From: Dongia sedimenti
GTDB lineage: Bacteria; Pseudomonadota; Alphaproteobacteria; Dongiales; Dongiaceae
NCBI GenBank assembly: GCA_030715195.1
Contig: JAUYVI010000006.1
Location: 1-64,000, forward strand
Reading direction: 5' to 3'
Length of the DNA stretch: 64,000 nt
A program made the position numbers and the translations under genes. Below the pieces are notes generated by a model. That model worked only from the letters and a program-made list of their open reading frames with translations. It searched no databases and was not told where the DNA came from. Position 1 is the first letter of the stretch; each line of letters begins with the position of its first letter. Below, piece after piece: positions 35,468 to 44,203 of this stretch.

Positions 35468-36294
35468 TTCGACCTCGGATCGAAATGGTCGTGCAGGGCG
35501 TCGCCGATGAAGTTGAAGCCGAGCACGATGGTCAGGATGGCGGCACCGGGTCCGAATGCGACCCACCATGAATAGAATTGAGCGGCACCCTCGGAGATCA
35601 TCGAGCCCCATTCCGGCGTCGGCGGTGTCGCGCCCAGGCCGATGAAACTCAATGAAGCCGCAAGCAGGATGACCTGCCCGAGATCCATGGTTGCGCTGAT
35701 CAGCACTGGCGTCCAACAAAGCGGAAGAATGTGCTTGAGCAGAATGCGCGGCCGGCTGGCACCAGCCGCCACGGCTGCCTCGACATGCTCGCGCTCGCGG
35801 ACCTCCAGCACTTGGGCGCGCATCAGGCGCGCGTAAACAGGCCACCATACGATCACCATCGCGATCGCGGCATTCCCGAGCCCTGGGCCAAGCCCGGCGG
35901 CAACCGCCATAGCCAACAGCATTGGCGGAAAGGATAGGGTGATGTCCACCAGGCGCATGATCGCGTTGTCGGCAACGCCACCGAGAAACCCGGAAATTGC
36001 CCCAAGGAAGGCGCCGACGGTCAATGACAGGCAGACCACGATGACCGCGATCGGCAGCGAATGTCGAGCACCGTAGAGCGTTCTGGTAAACACATCCCGG
36101 CCGAGCGCGTCGGTGCCCAGAAAGTGCTGCCAACTCGGAGGTTGCAGGCGCCGCGCGACCATGTCCATCGGGTCGTACGACGTCATCTGCGGCGCAAGCA
36201 AGGTGGCGAGCAGCCAGAAGACGACCACCATCAAGCCGATGCCCAGCGGCAGCGAAAGCCAACGTGGTCCTTTGGGGCGAGGCAGGAGAGCCAT
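35464..36294 (-). CDS. peptide/nickel-type ABC transporter permease (DppC-like)
   Basis: A 276-residue inner-membrane permease with an N-terminal helix, the extracellular segment FLGTDALGRDVFTRTLYGAR that marks DppC/OppC proteins, and the EAA loop EAAVAAGASRPRILLKHILP that docks to the ATPases. About six helices are expected. It pairs with the DppB-like permease encoded 4 bp upstream. Confidence 0.93.
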   Translation of the reverse strand: MALLPRPKGPRWLSLPLGIGLMVVVFWLLATLLAPQMTSYDPMDMVARRLQPPSWQHFLGTDALGRDVFTRTLYGARHSLPIAVIVVCLSLTVGAFLGAISGFLGGVADNAIMRLVDITLSFPPMLLAMAVAAGLGPGLGNAAIAMVIVWWPVYARLMRAQVLEVREREHVEAAVAAGASRPRILLKHILPLCWTPVLISATMDLGQVILLAASLSFIGLGATPPTPEWGSMISEGAAQFYSWWVAFGPGAAILTIVLGFNFIGDALHDHFDPRSK

Positions 36295-36298
36295 GCTG

Positions 36299-37312
36299 CT
36301 AACCCAGCTTTACGCGCGGGTTGGCGATCACATAGGCAATGTCCGTGATCAGGTTGGTGATCAGAAAGACAACGCCGCCGACGATCGTCACGCCGATGAT
36401 CGCCGGGAAGTCCAGGCCGCGGGCCGCCGAGACGGCATATGAGCCCATACCGGGCCAGGAAAAGATGGTCTCGGTGAGGATCGCCCCGGTGAGAAGGTAT
36501 GCGAATGAGTAGCCGATCACCGTCAAGGTCGGCACAAGGGTGTTACGCAGCGCGTGCCGCAAGACCACGCGCATTTCTCCGGCGCCCTTGGCGCGCGCCG
36601 TCAGTATGAACTCCCGGCCGAGAACTTCGAGCATGTTGGCGCGGACCAGCCGCGAGATCGTTCCGGCGACGGACCAGCCCAGGACGAAGGCCGGAAGAAT
36701 GAGATGCCAAAGCGCATCAATGAACACCCGGAGGTCGCCAGCCAGCAGCGCGTCGATCGTCAGGAAGCCGGTTATCTCGTCGGGCAGCGGCAGGCGCGCA
36801 TCCATGCGCCCGGGGCCGGGGAGGATGCCGAACTTTACGGAGAAGACGAAGAGCAGCGCCAGCCCCAGCCAGAACACCGGAACGGACGATCCGAACAGAG
36901 CAAACAGCCTTGCAAAGTGATCGGTCGCCGTATTTCGGAAGTACGCGGCGAGTACGCCGAGCGCGATACCGATCGTCGAACCGATGATCATTGCCGCGAT
37001 CACCAGCTCCATCGTTGCGGGGAGCCGGAAGAGGATGTCCTGCGCGACCGCGCGCCGGGTAATGAACGATGTGCCCATGTCGCCCGTTACCAGGTTCCCG
37101 ACATAGATGACGTATCGTTCCGGCAGACTCCGGTCGAGACCCCATCGGGCCTTGGCCGCAGCGATGACCGTCGGATCATTCATCTGACGTTCGGAGACGA
37201 TCGCCGTCAGGGGGTCGCCCTTCGTCAGCGTCGTCAGCAGGAATGCGAGCGTAACGATCCCGAGCACGAGGAACGGCATCGCAAACAGGCGACGTAGAAT
37301 GTAGCGTGTCAC
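36299..37312 (-). CDS. peptide/nickel-type ABC transporter permease (DppB-like)
   Basis: A 337-residue permease starting at GTG 37312 (MTRYILRRLFAMPFLVLG), the usual DppB N-terminus. The EAA-type loop is EFILTARAKGAGEMRVVLRH. It is the first gene of a six-gene minus-strand unit: two permeases, two ATPases, the CoA-transferase and the beta-oxidation enzyme. The binding-protein gene of this transporter is not here but at 46419-48035. The promoter region contains the IclR-type palindrome at 37405-37419. Confidence 0.93.
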   Translation of the reverse strand: MTRYILRRLFAMPFLVLGIVTLAFLLTTLTKGDPLTAIVSERQMNDPTVIAAAKARWGLDRSLPERYVIYVGNLVTGDMGTSFITRRAVAQDILFRLPATMELVIAAMIIGSTIGIALGVLAAYFRNTATDHFARLFALFGSSVPVFWLGLALLFVFSVKFGILPGPGRMDARLPLPDEITGFLTIDALLAGDLRVFIDALWHLILPAFVLGWSVAGTISRLVRANMLEVLGREFILTARAKGAGEMRVVLRHALRNTLVPTLTVIGYSFAYLLTGAILTETIFSWPGMGSYAVSAARGLDFPAIIGVTIVGGVVFLITNLITDIAYVIANPRVKLG

Positions 37313-37372
37313 GGTTGTCCTTCCTGTGCTGCCGTGTGGCTTCTTCTGGCCATTCGCGGCAGCAACCGGATA

Positions 37373-37419
37373 TTGACAACGGTATCCTCGAACGTCAACG
37401 TATTTGGAATTTAATTCCA
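37373..37419. promoter_or_regulatory. IclR-type operator (37405-37419) and -35 element between divergent units
   Basis: TGGAATTTAATTCCA at 37405-37419 is a palindrome with a single central base, of the type recognised by IclR regulators (compare TGGAAATNATTTCCA for IclR itself). A perfect -35 hexamer TTGACA is at 37373-37378 on the plus strand, but no good -10 is seen at standard spacing; it would overlap the operator. The site lies between the DppB-like and IclR genes and recurs at 42149 and 44115. Confidence 0.7.
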
Positions 37420-37463
37420 GTTATTGCCCAGCCTGGGGCAATCGCCGGGGGAGAGGGGAGCTC

Positions 37464-38300
37464 TTGAGAAAGCGAGCAAAGCCCGCGGGCAAGCCTGAAA
37501 AGGAGGATGCCGGTAATTCTGCGGCCTCCTTGACGCGCGGCCTCGCGCTGTTGCGCGCATTTACCGCCGAGGACGCGACGCTTGGCAATCAGGACCTTCT
37601 GGAACGCACCGGGCTGCCAAAGGCAACGGTTTCCCGGCTCACCTTAGCGCTCGTGGGCCTTGGCTACCTGAACTACCACGAGTCGCTTGGCCGCTACAGC
37701 ATCGGACCGGCGACCGTGTCCTTGGGCTACACCGCCTTGAGCTCAAGCCCCGTCGTGCATATCGCCCGCCCTCTGATGCAGGAGCTGGCTGATGCGACCG
37801 GTGCGGCGGTGGCGCTGGGAACCAGAGACGGGCTCGAAATGGTTTATCTTGCAAACTGCCGATCGATGAGCCCGGCCTCGTTGCGCCTGAACGTGGGCTC
37901 TCGCCTGCCCATCTGGAAGACCGCGATGGGCCTTGCCTACCTGGCTGCGATGGCTCCTGAGAAGCGAGAGGCGCTTGTGGAGCAGCTGCGGCGCAATGAT
38001 CCCGCGAGTGCCAAGCTGATTACCGCGCATGTCGGAGACGCCGTGGCTCAATACGAAAGGCGCGGCTTCGCCGTCAGCTTTGGCGAATGGTACAGCTACA
38101 TCAATGCCGTGGGCGTGGCTTTCCGGCCGACCGACGGTTCTCCTTTGGTCGCCCTGACCTGCGGCGGCATCGTCGATATCGTACCACGCAACAAGTGCCT
38201 GAAGGAAGTCGGGCCGGATCTGGTCGCGCTGTTGAAAAGATTGCATGCGCGGCTCCTTGGACAGCCCGACGAAATCGCTGCGGGTTACCAGGCGGATTGA
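37464..38300 (+). CDS. IclR family transcriptional regulator
   Basis: About 278 residues. The N-terminal winged helix is at about 21-80 (SLTRGLALLRAF, DLLERTGLPKATVSRLTLAL) and the C-terminal IclR effector domain at about 95-260. I prefer the TTG at 37464 because a strong GGGGGAGAGGGGAG stretch lies just upstream; a longer form from 37404 would begin inside the operator palindrome. The likely binding site is TGGAATTTAATTCCA, present in front of this gene, the DppB-like gene, the amine oxidase/acyl-CoA dehydrogenase pair and the E1 gene, so it probably controls the whole 30-50 kb locus. Confidence 0.9.
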   Translation: MRKRAKPAGKPEKEDAGNSAASLTRGLALLRAFTAEDATLGNQDLLERTGLPKATVSRLTLALVGLGYLNYHESLGRYSIGPATVSLGYTALSSSPVVHIARPLMQELADATGAAVALGTRDGLEMVYLANCRSMSPASLRLNVGSRLPIWKTAMGLAYLAAMAPEKREALVEQLRRNDPASAKLITAHVGDAVAQYERRGFAVSFGEWYSYINAVGVAFRPTDGSPLVALTCGGIVDIVPRNKCLKEVGPDLVALLKRLHARLLGQPDEIAAGYQAD

Positions 38301-38328
38301 GCTGCCGACAGACAGGTGGGAAAGCCTC

Positions 38329-39624
38329 ATGCCGACGAATGTCCTCTATCCGAAAGTGAGCCTTGAGCGGCCAACCGGGCGGATCGCCCGCTGGATGGTC
38401 GCCGAGGGAGACAGCGTCCGACAGGGCCAGATCCTTTTTGAGATCGAGGACGACAAGGCGGCCGTAGAGGTGGAGGCGCCGGCAGACGGCGTCATTCGTC
38501 AAATGACTGCGGCCGATGCGGAGGTGGAAGTTGGTGAAGCTGTTGCCTTGATCCTCGGCCCCGGGGAGAATCCGCCGTCGCATGGGCCGCACGGCACTCA
38601 TCCAAACCATGGTGAGCGCCGCGAGCTCGATCCGGTTCCGCGCAGTGCGCCGCCCTCGGGTCGGCGTGCCAGGGGACCCAATCCGACGCCGCTGGCGCGC
38701 CGATTGGCGGCCGAGCATTCGCTCGATCTCACGGCCATCGTCGGCACCGGACCGAGAGGTCGAATCCAGAAGTCCGATATCGTCGCCCAATTGCAGCGGC
38801 CGGCGGGCGATATAGCGTCAAGGCCAGGGCTCGCGGGGCCACTACCTCCAGAGGCTAGGCCCTCCGACGTTCTCAACGCCGTCTGGTTGCGGCAGGGCCG
38901 CGGCATTCCTCTGGTTCTGCTGCATGGCTTCTCCGGCGATCTCAACAATTGGCGCGGACTTTTCGCCGGCGTCCGATCTGACTGGCCCGTGCTAGGGCTC
39001 GATCTTCCCGGACATGGCGGCTCGACGCGCAACATTCCCCGCGATTTCGAGGCTTTGGCGGCAATCGTCGAGGCGACCCTGGCGCGCGAGGTCGAAGGGC
39101 CGGCTGTTCTGGTGGGACATTCCCTCGGTGCTGCCGTTGCGGTCCGCGTGGCTGCGCGAGGGTTCGCGGATATCCGGGCTTTGACGCTGTTCGCTCCGGC
39201 GGGCCTAAGTCCGGAGATGAACGCGCGGTTCGTTGACGGCATCCTGAGGGCGCGGGAAGCCGCGAGCCTGAAGCCTTGGCTGCTGGAGCTGGCCGCGAAT
39301 CCCGCAGTCATCTCTGAGCCGCTGTTGCAGGCAACTCTCGAGAGCCGCAGGGATCCCAGCTTGATCGAGGCCATGCGCGACTTTGCCGCTCGGTTTCTGC
39401 CCGACGGCACGCCGTCCTTCTCGATCACCGCCGACCTTGCGCAGCTGACGATCCCGACGCGCGTCGTCTTCGGACGAGCCGACCGGATCCTGCCCTTCGC
39501 GGCGACGCGCAACCTGCCCGGCAATGTCGGTCTTCACGCCATCGACAATTGTGGGCACATGCCGCACCTTGAACACCCGCAGCTCTGCTTCCGGGTCTTG
39601 GCGGAGCTGGTGCGCAGCCTCTAG
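38329..39624 (+). CDS. lipoyl-domain/alpha-beta-hydrolase E2-like protein (AcoC type)
   Basis: A 431-residue protein with three parts. Residues 1-78 form a lipoyl domain with the lipoylated K43 in EDDKA. Residues 115-152 form a peripheral subunit-binding domain (PLARRLAAEH, GTGPRGRIQKSDI). Residues 180-431 form an alpha/beta hydrolase with nucleophile S265 (GHSLG), an acid in GRADRIL and His in HMPHLEHP. The hydrolase replaces the usual acyltransferase core, as in AcoC of acetoin dehydrogenase. The E1 partner is probably encoded at 44204-46381. It follows the IclR gene by 28 bp. The true acyl acceptor is uncertain. Confidence 0.88.
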   Translation: MPTNVLYPKVSLERPTGRIARWMVAEGDSVRQGQILFEIEDDKAAVEVEAPADGVIRQMTAADAEVEVGEAVALILGPGENPPSHGPHGTHPNHGERRELDPVPRSAPPSGRRARGPNPTPLARRLAAEHSLDLTAIVGTGPRGRIQKSDIVAQLQRPAGDIASRPGLAGPLPPEARPSDVLNAVWLRQGRGIPLVLLHGFSGDLNNWRGLFAGVRSDWPVLGLDLPGHGGSTRNIPRDFEALAAIVEATLAREVEGPAVLVGHSLGAAVAVRVAARGFADIRALTLFAPAGLSPEMNARFVDGILRAREAASLKPWLLELAANPAVISEPLLQATLESRRDPSLIEAMRDFAARFLPDGTPSFSITADLAQLTIPTRVVFGRADRILPFAATRNLPGNVGLHAIDNCGHMPHLEHPQLCFRVLAELVRSL

Positions 39625-39648
39625 AACGTGAGGCACGCGGCGCGCCCC

Positions 39649-40911
39649 TCAGGGGCGCATCGCATCGATGGCGCTGGCCAAGATGTCCTCCGCGCCGAGC
39701 TTTCCGGATTTCAAAAACAGCGATATTACGCCGTCCGGTCCCTCGGCTAGGCAGAAGCCGCCGCCGAGAGGGCCGGCCGGGAGCGCGCGTGCCCTGGTAA
39801 GCTGCAGCGCCCCGACAACAGCACCGGACGTCTCGCCGCCGGCCACGACGAGCCGGCGGACGCCCTTCGCACGCAGTGCTTTCGCGATTGCCGCGAGAAG
39901 CACCTCAGCCTTGCGCGCCGCACCGATGGCGCCAAAGGCCTGCTGATTGCGCGCCACCCCGGCTTGATCCTCCGCCGTCGTGACGGCGAAAGGTACATTC
40001 CCGAAATGCGGCCCAGCCCAGGCTATTGCGGCACCGACGATTTCGGCCTCCGACCGCGTGTCGTCGAGACGAAGCCGCAGGACCGGATACCGCGCTTCGA
40101 AGCGGGCTAAGTGACCGAGCGCGATCGGGCCCACACTTCCGACCAGGACCGCGGCGGGCCCGGTGAGATGACTGGGCGCGGTACTCCGGCGCGCAGCGGC
40201 GGTCGCCGCGACCATCCGTGCATACGCAATGATCAGGGCATCGCTGGCGACGACCGGTGCACCGGTCTCCATCGCCAGCTGCGCCGAGATCTCGACGTCC
40301 ATGTCGTCGGCCGTGTCTACCAGGATGTGATTGCCCGCCGCGCTGACATCGGCCAGTGCCAAGCGAGCTACCGCAATGCCTTGGGCGAGCTTGGCGTGCG
40401 GGAGCAGGGCGACACCGCGTTCAGTCTGCTTTGACAGGAAGCGAACGAGGTTCGGATCGGTCATCGGAGTCAACGGGTCGAAGCGCTTGACCGATTCCGA
40501 AACCAACGTTCCGCGGTAGAAAAGGTGGCCCTGAAAGACCGTGACGTTGAATACCGGCGCTCCGGCACTCATGAAGGCCGGCCGGCCGCCGGTTTGTTCG
40601 GAAAGGAAGTCGGCCGCGGGACCGATGTTGCCCGCCTCCGTCGAATCAAATGTGGCACAGGCTTTGTAGGCGAGCCGCCGGCAGCCCGCCTTCGCGAACA
40701 TGTCGGCTCCCGCACGGAGTATTGCCACCGCCTGCGTCGGCTCCACGATCCTCGCGCGGGTCGCCAGCATGGCGACCGAGGCGGCTTCGGGGTGCTTCAG
40801 CGCGTCCGGTGAAAACAGCACCGGGCATTCGACGCCCGCCGCTTCCAGTTCACCGGCGACGAGAAGAGCGCCGGTAAAGTCGTCTGCGATGATGCCGAGA
40901 GCGACTGACAC
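39649..40911 (-). CDS. four-carbon acid sugar kinase family protein (OtnK/DUF1537)
   Basis: A 420-residue DUF1537 protein: N-terminal substrate domain starting IIADDFTGALLVAGELEAAG, with the KACATFDSTEAGNIG motif near residue 85, and a C-terminal nucleotide-binding domain with VVAGGETSGAVVGAL near 370. Family members phosphorylate 3-oxo-tetronates, threonate or erythronate. GTG start at 40911. Class II aldolases usually act on the product of these kinases; one is present at 22005-22616, but 17 kb away and shortened. It forms a two-gene minus-strand unit with the acyl-CoA dehydrogenase, an unusual partner. Confidence 0.88.
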   Translation of the reverse strand: MSVALGIIADDFTGALLVAGELEAAGVECPVLFSPDALKHPEAASVAMLATRARIVEPTQAVAILRAGADMFAKAGCRRLAYKACATFDSTEAGNIGPAADFLSEQTGGRPAFMSAGAPVFNVTVFQGHLFYRGTLVSESVKRFDPLTPMTDPNLVRFLSKQTERGVALLPHAKLAQGIAVARLALADVSAAGNHILVDTADDMDVEISAQLAMETGAPVVASDALIIAYARMVAATAAARRSTAPSHLTGPAAVLVGSVGPIALGHLARFEARYPVLRLRLDDTRSEAEIVGAAIAWAGPHFGNVPFAVTTAEDQAGVARNQQAFGAIGAARKAEVLLAAIAKALRAKGVRRLVVAGGETSGAVVGALQLTRARALPAGPLGGGFCLAEGPDGVISLFLKSGKLGAEDILASAIDAMRP

Positions 40912-40925
40912 GGTGCCTCCGGTTC

Positions 40926-42065
40926 CTAGTCCGCGATCATTTCGCGGGCGATGATGATCTGTTGGATCTGCGATGTTCCCTCGTAGATGCGGAACAGGCG
41001 AACATCGCGATAGAAGTGCTCGACCGGCGAATCCTGCATGTAACCCGCACCTCCGTGAATCTGCACCGCCCGGTCTGCGGCCCGCCCCACCATCTCCGAG
41101 CAGAACAGCTTCGCGCTGGCCGCTTCCTGGATGATTCGCTGGCCGGCATCGAACCGGCGCGCCGATTCAATCACTATGCAGTGCCCAGCGAATGTCTCGG
41201 TCCCCATGTCGGCCAGCATGGCTTGCACCAGCTGATGCTCCGCGATCGGCTTGCCGAACTGGACGCGGTTGCGGGCAAACGCCACGGACTCATCGCATAG
41301 GCGATGGGCCGCACCGACGCAGACGGCGGCGATGTGAAGGCGCCCCCGGTTCAGGACTTTCATGGCGGTCTTGAAGCCGCGGCCTTCGACCCCGCCAATC
41401 ACCGAATCCTTGGATACCCGGCAGTTCTCCAGGATGACGTCACAGGTGCGCGTGCCGCGCTGTCCCATCTTCTTGTCGATCGGGCCAAGGGTCAGGCCGG
41501 GGCTGTCGCTGGGGACCAGAAAAGCGGTGATTCCATCCGCTCCCGCTCCGCCGGTCCGAGCCATCAGCGTAAAGACGTCGGCAGATGGCGCATTGGTGAT
41601 GTAACGCTTCGTGCCGGTGATCAGATAATGATCGTCCTCCCGCTTGGCCCGCGTCTTGATCGACGCGGCATCGGATCCGACATCCGGCTCGGTCAGGGCG
41701 AAGGAGCCGATGACCTCACCCCTTGCCATTCTCGGCAGCCAATGGGCCCGTTGCTCGGGCGTGCCGTCCACGATAATGCCCTGTGAGCCGATGCCGTTAT
41801 TGGTCCCGATCACGGAGCGGAAAGCCGGGGAGGTATAGCCGAGCTCCAGTGCGATGGTGACCTCTTCCTCCATCGTAAGCCCGAGGCCGCCATACTCCTC
41901 GGGTATCGACATGCCAAAGAGGCCGAGTTCGCGCATTTCCTGGACCAGTTCGGCTGGGATGCTGTCGTCGTTCTCGACCCTGGATTCTGCAGGTAACAGT
42001 CGTTCACGGACGAAGCGACGCACAGTTTCCTGCAATCGCTTCAGGACATCCTGATCTCGAATCAC
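40926..42065 (-). CDS. acyl-CoA dehydrogenase
   Basis: A 379-residue FAD-dependent acyl-CoA dehydrogenase. FAD/substrate signatures are IGSFALTEPDVGSDAASI and QIHGGAGYMQDSPVEHFYRDVRLFRIYEGTSQIQ, the latter holding the catalytic Glu (YEGTS). It introduces the alpha-beta double bond, giving the substrate for the hydratase/dehydrogenase at 30210-32159. GTG start at 42065. It is divergent from the amine oxidase gene; the spacer holds a copy of the IclR-type palindrome, so both are probably regulated together. Confidence 0.93.
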   Translation of the reverse strand: MIRDQDVLKRLQETVRRFVRERLLPAESRVENDDSIPAELVQEMRELGLFGMSIPEEYGGLGLTMEEEVTIALELGYTSPAFRSVIGTNNGIGSQGIIVDGTPEQRAHWLPRMARGEVIGSFALTEPDVGSDAASIKTRAKREDDHYLITGTKRYITNAPSADVFTLMARTGGAGADGITAFLVPSDSPGLTLGPIDKKMGQRGTRTCDVILENCRVSKDSVIGGVEGRGFKTAMKVLNRGRLHIAAVCVGAAHRLCDESVAFARNRVQFGKPIAEHQLVQAMLADMGTETFAGHCIVIESARRFDAGQRIIQEAASAKLFCSEMVGRAADRAVQIHGGAGYMQDSPVEHFYRDVRLFRIYEGTSQIQQIIIAREMIAD

Positions 42066-42148
42066 GCCGGCCTCGTTGTGCGCTTTGCCTTGAACTCAGG
42101 TCTTTGATGTTCAGGCTGACACAGGGTTTGCACGGCGGCAACTATAAC

Positions 42149-42163
42149 CGGAATTAAATTCCA
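42149..42163. promoter_or_regulatory. IclR-type operator, second copy
   Basis: CGGAATTAAATTCCA, the reverse complement of the first site except for one outer base. It lies between the divergent acyl-CoA dehydrogenase and amine oxidase genes, directly after a TATAAC (42143-42148) that could be a -10 element for the plus-strand operon. This supports repression by an IclR-type protein. Confidence 0.68.
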
Positions 42164-42290
42164 TTTTTATCGCCCAGGCACCATATCTTCGCCTTTTGCC
42201 AGTTTTATTGCGGGAAACAGGACGACGAGCCCGGCGCCGGTGGCCACACTGGTGAGCAAAACAAGGGCAGCGCGACTGGGAGGAGTGATC

Positions 42291-43637
42291 TTGCAGGAAG
42301 CAGACATCGTTGTCGTCGGCGGAGGGTTGTCGGGCCTTTACGCGGCACTGACCCTGCGCGACGCCGGCCGCAGCGTGATCGTTCTGGAGGCGCGCGAGCG
42401 GGTCGGCGGCCTGACTTACTCGCCCTTGAGCAAGGTGCTGGGATCGCGGGTAGATCTCGGGGGCCAGTGGGCGGCTCCCCGCCATCAGCGGATGTCGCGC
42501 TTGATCGCGCGATATCGAGTCCCGCTGGTCAAGCAATTCATCGACGGGCAGCGTGCCTGCCTTCAAGACAAGGACACATACTTCGGACCGATGGGCACGG
42601 TGCCCGGCTTGTCGGCCAAGGAGACCGAGGAGTATGGGAGCGGCATCAAGCGGCTCTACGACGCGATGGATGGGCTCGCCGAAAACCCGTGGGAGAGCCA
42701 GGATGCGGCGCGCCTGGATTCCATGACCTTCGCGTCGTGGATCGATCAGGTCGCGATGTCGGAGCGTCCTCGGGCTTCGTTCTTTCGGATGCCGGGGGCA
42801 TACTATGGCGCACTGGCGGAGGAGATCTCCGCCCTTGAGCTCCTCCACAAGCTGAGGAGCTGCGGCGGGCCGCTCTGGATGTCCGATGCGAACGAAGGCG
42901 GCCAGTCCAGGCACATGATGGGCTCGCAGCTGGTTTCCGAAGGAATCGCCGCGGAGCTCGGGGATGCCGTGCATACGTCTTCGCCGGTGCGAGCGATCTC
43001 GTGGTCTGCCGATTCCGCGACGGTCCGGAGTGATTCGATTGCGGTCCGCTGCAAGCGGGTGATCTGCGCAACATCGCCGGCGATGATCTCGCAGGTCGCG
43101 TTCGATCCTCCCTTGCCGGCGCCGCGCCGTTTGCTCCATCAGCGGTTCGCCAACGGCCGCAACACCAAGGCGGCGATCATCTACGAGCGGCCGTTCTGGC
43201 GCGATCGGGGCCTTAACGGGAATATCATCGCCACCGACGGATCGCTCACGGCGACCTATGACCTCGGCGGCGAGGCGCCGCGTTACGGCATCCTGATCGC
43301 TCTCTTCACCGGCCGTCCGGCCTACCAGATCGATGCGCTGACACCCGAGATGCGCCGCACAAAGGTGCTCGGCTTGCTCGCCCAGGCACTGGGGCCTGAA
43401 GCGACGCAGCCGCTCGAATACATGGATCAGGTCTGGGCCAACGAAGAATGGTCGGGTGGTGCATCGAGCCCGTTCCTGCTCCCGGGCGCCATGACGACCA
43501 TCGGGGCAGACCTGCGTTCCGCCTGCGGCCCGATTCACTGGGCCGGGACACATATGTCCTCCGAGTTCAGAGGCTATATGGAGGGCGCCCTCGCCGCGGG
43601 CGAAGCCGCCGCCAACCGCGTGCTCGCGGAGAAATGA
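42291..43637 (+). CDS. flavin monoamine oxidase family protein
   Basis: About 448 residues with an N-terminal FAD-binding fold (DIVVVGGGLSGLYAALTLRDAG, then VLEARERVGG) and the C-terminal FAD motif of amine oxidases (GPIHWAGTHMSSEFRGYMEGALAAGE). I chose the TTG at 42291 because GGGAGGAG is placed ideally before it, and the product begins right at the Rossmann strand; a GTG at 42240 would add 17 residues. It probably oxidises a primary amine to an aldehyde plus ammonia and peroxide. It leads a plus-strand operon with a cupin, E1 dehydrogenase, binding protein and two aminotransferases. Confidence 0.9.
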   Translation: MQEADIVVVGGGLSGLYAALTLRDAGRSVIVLEARERVGGLTYSPLSKVLGSRVDLGGQWAAPRHQRMSRLIARYRVPLVKQFIDGQRACLQDKDTYFGPMGTVPGLSAKETEEYGSGIKRLYDAMDGLAENPWESQDAARLDSMTFASWIDQVAMSERPRASFFRMPGAYYGALAEEISALELLHKLRSCGGPLWMSDANEGGQSRHMMGSQLVSEGIAAELGDAVHTSSPVRAISWSADSATVRSDSIAVRCKRVICATSPAMISQVAFDPPLPAPRRLLHQRFANGRNTKAAIIYERPFWRDRGLNGNIIATDGSLTATYDLGGEAPRYGILIALFTGRPAYQIDALTPEMRRTKVLGLLAQALGPEATQPLEYMDQVWANEEWSGGASSPFLLPGAMTTIGADLRSACGPIHWAGTHMSSEFRGYMEGALAAGEAAANRVLAEK

Positions 43638-43666
43638 GACAGGATGATTGAGCGGAAGGTGCATCC

Positions 43667-44035
43667 ATGAAAGAGCCGGCCGACGCGAAGTACCACGTGT
43701 TCAAGTTCTCCGACATCAAGCCGAACTACACGCCGCGCGGTTCGTCGACCCACGAGCAGGTCCACTCCCGCAATGGCGCGTCGATCGCCGGCGGCGTCGT
43801 GTTCTTCAAGGATGCGGAGATCCCCTTCACGCTCTGGTACGACGAACTCATGATCTGCTTCTCGATCGAGGAGAGCTTCGCCATCGTGGTTGACGGCCAG
43901 GCGCATGCGCTGACTCCGGGAGACATGATCTGGCTGCCGGCCGGAACATCGCTCATCTACCGTTCGAAGGGCACGGCCACCGCCTTCTTCGCCGTCACGC
44001 CGGCGGACTGGGCCGACCGCCGCCCGACGACGTAA
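43667..44035 (+). CDS. cupin-domain protein (EutQ-like)
   Basis: A 122-residue single cupin with the two cupin motifs in weak form: the first around VVFFKDAEIPFTLWYDELMI and the second PGDMIWLPAGTSLIYRS. It resembles EutQ-like proteins of ethanolamine use. The metal-binding His residues of cupin motif 1 are mostly absent, so it may be a binding or accessory protein rather than an enzyme. It is 29 bp after the amine oxidase gene. The function is not clear. Confidence 0.75.
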   Translation: MKEPADAKYHVFKFSDIKPNYTPRGSSTHEQVHSRNGASIAGGVVFFKDAEIPFTLWYDELMICFSIEESFAIVVDGQAHALTPGDMIWLPAGTSLIYRSKGTATAFFAVTPADWADRRPTT

Positions 44036-44077
44036 CGGTGCCAGGCCGGTCGGTCTTGTCGTTGTCAAAAATTCCGG

Positions 44078-44129
44078 TTGCGACGTTCCGCGGGCCGGGC
44101 TTATGGTGTGAAAACGGAATTAAATTCCA
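44078..44129 (+). promoter_or_regulatory. promoter with IclR-type operator, third copy (44115-44129)
   Basis: TTGCGA (44078-44083), 18 bases, TATGGT (44102-44107) looks like a sigma-70-type promoter. CGGAATTAAATTCCA at 44115-44129 would cover its start site. It is identical in all 15 bases to the 42149 copy. It gives the E1 gene its own control point within the amine oxidase operon. Confidence 0.6.
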
Positions 44130-44203
44130 TAAATAGCAGATACCGAAGAAACCAAACACGCAAAGACGTGGGCCGCGCAAAAGGTCGTGGAGGCAACATC
44201 CGG

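Noticed and set aside
34473-36262. A 596-residue frame combining DppD with an N-terminal extension
   Set aside because: The extension is a shadow of the DppC gene. The ATG at 35467 overlaps the DppC stop and matches the normal length of the ATPase.
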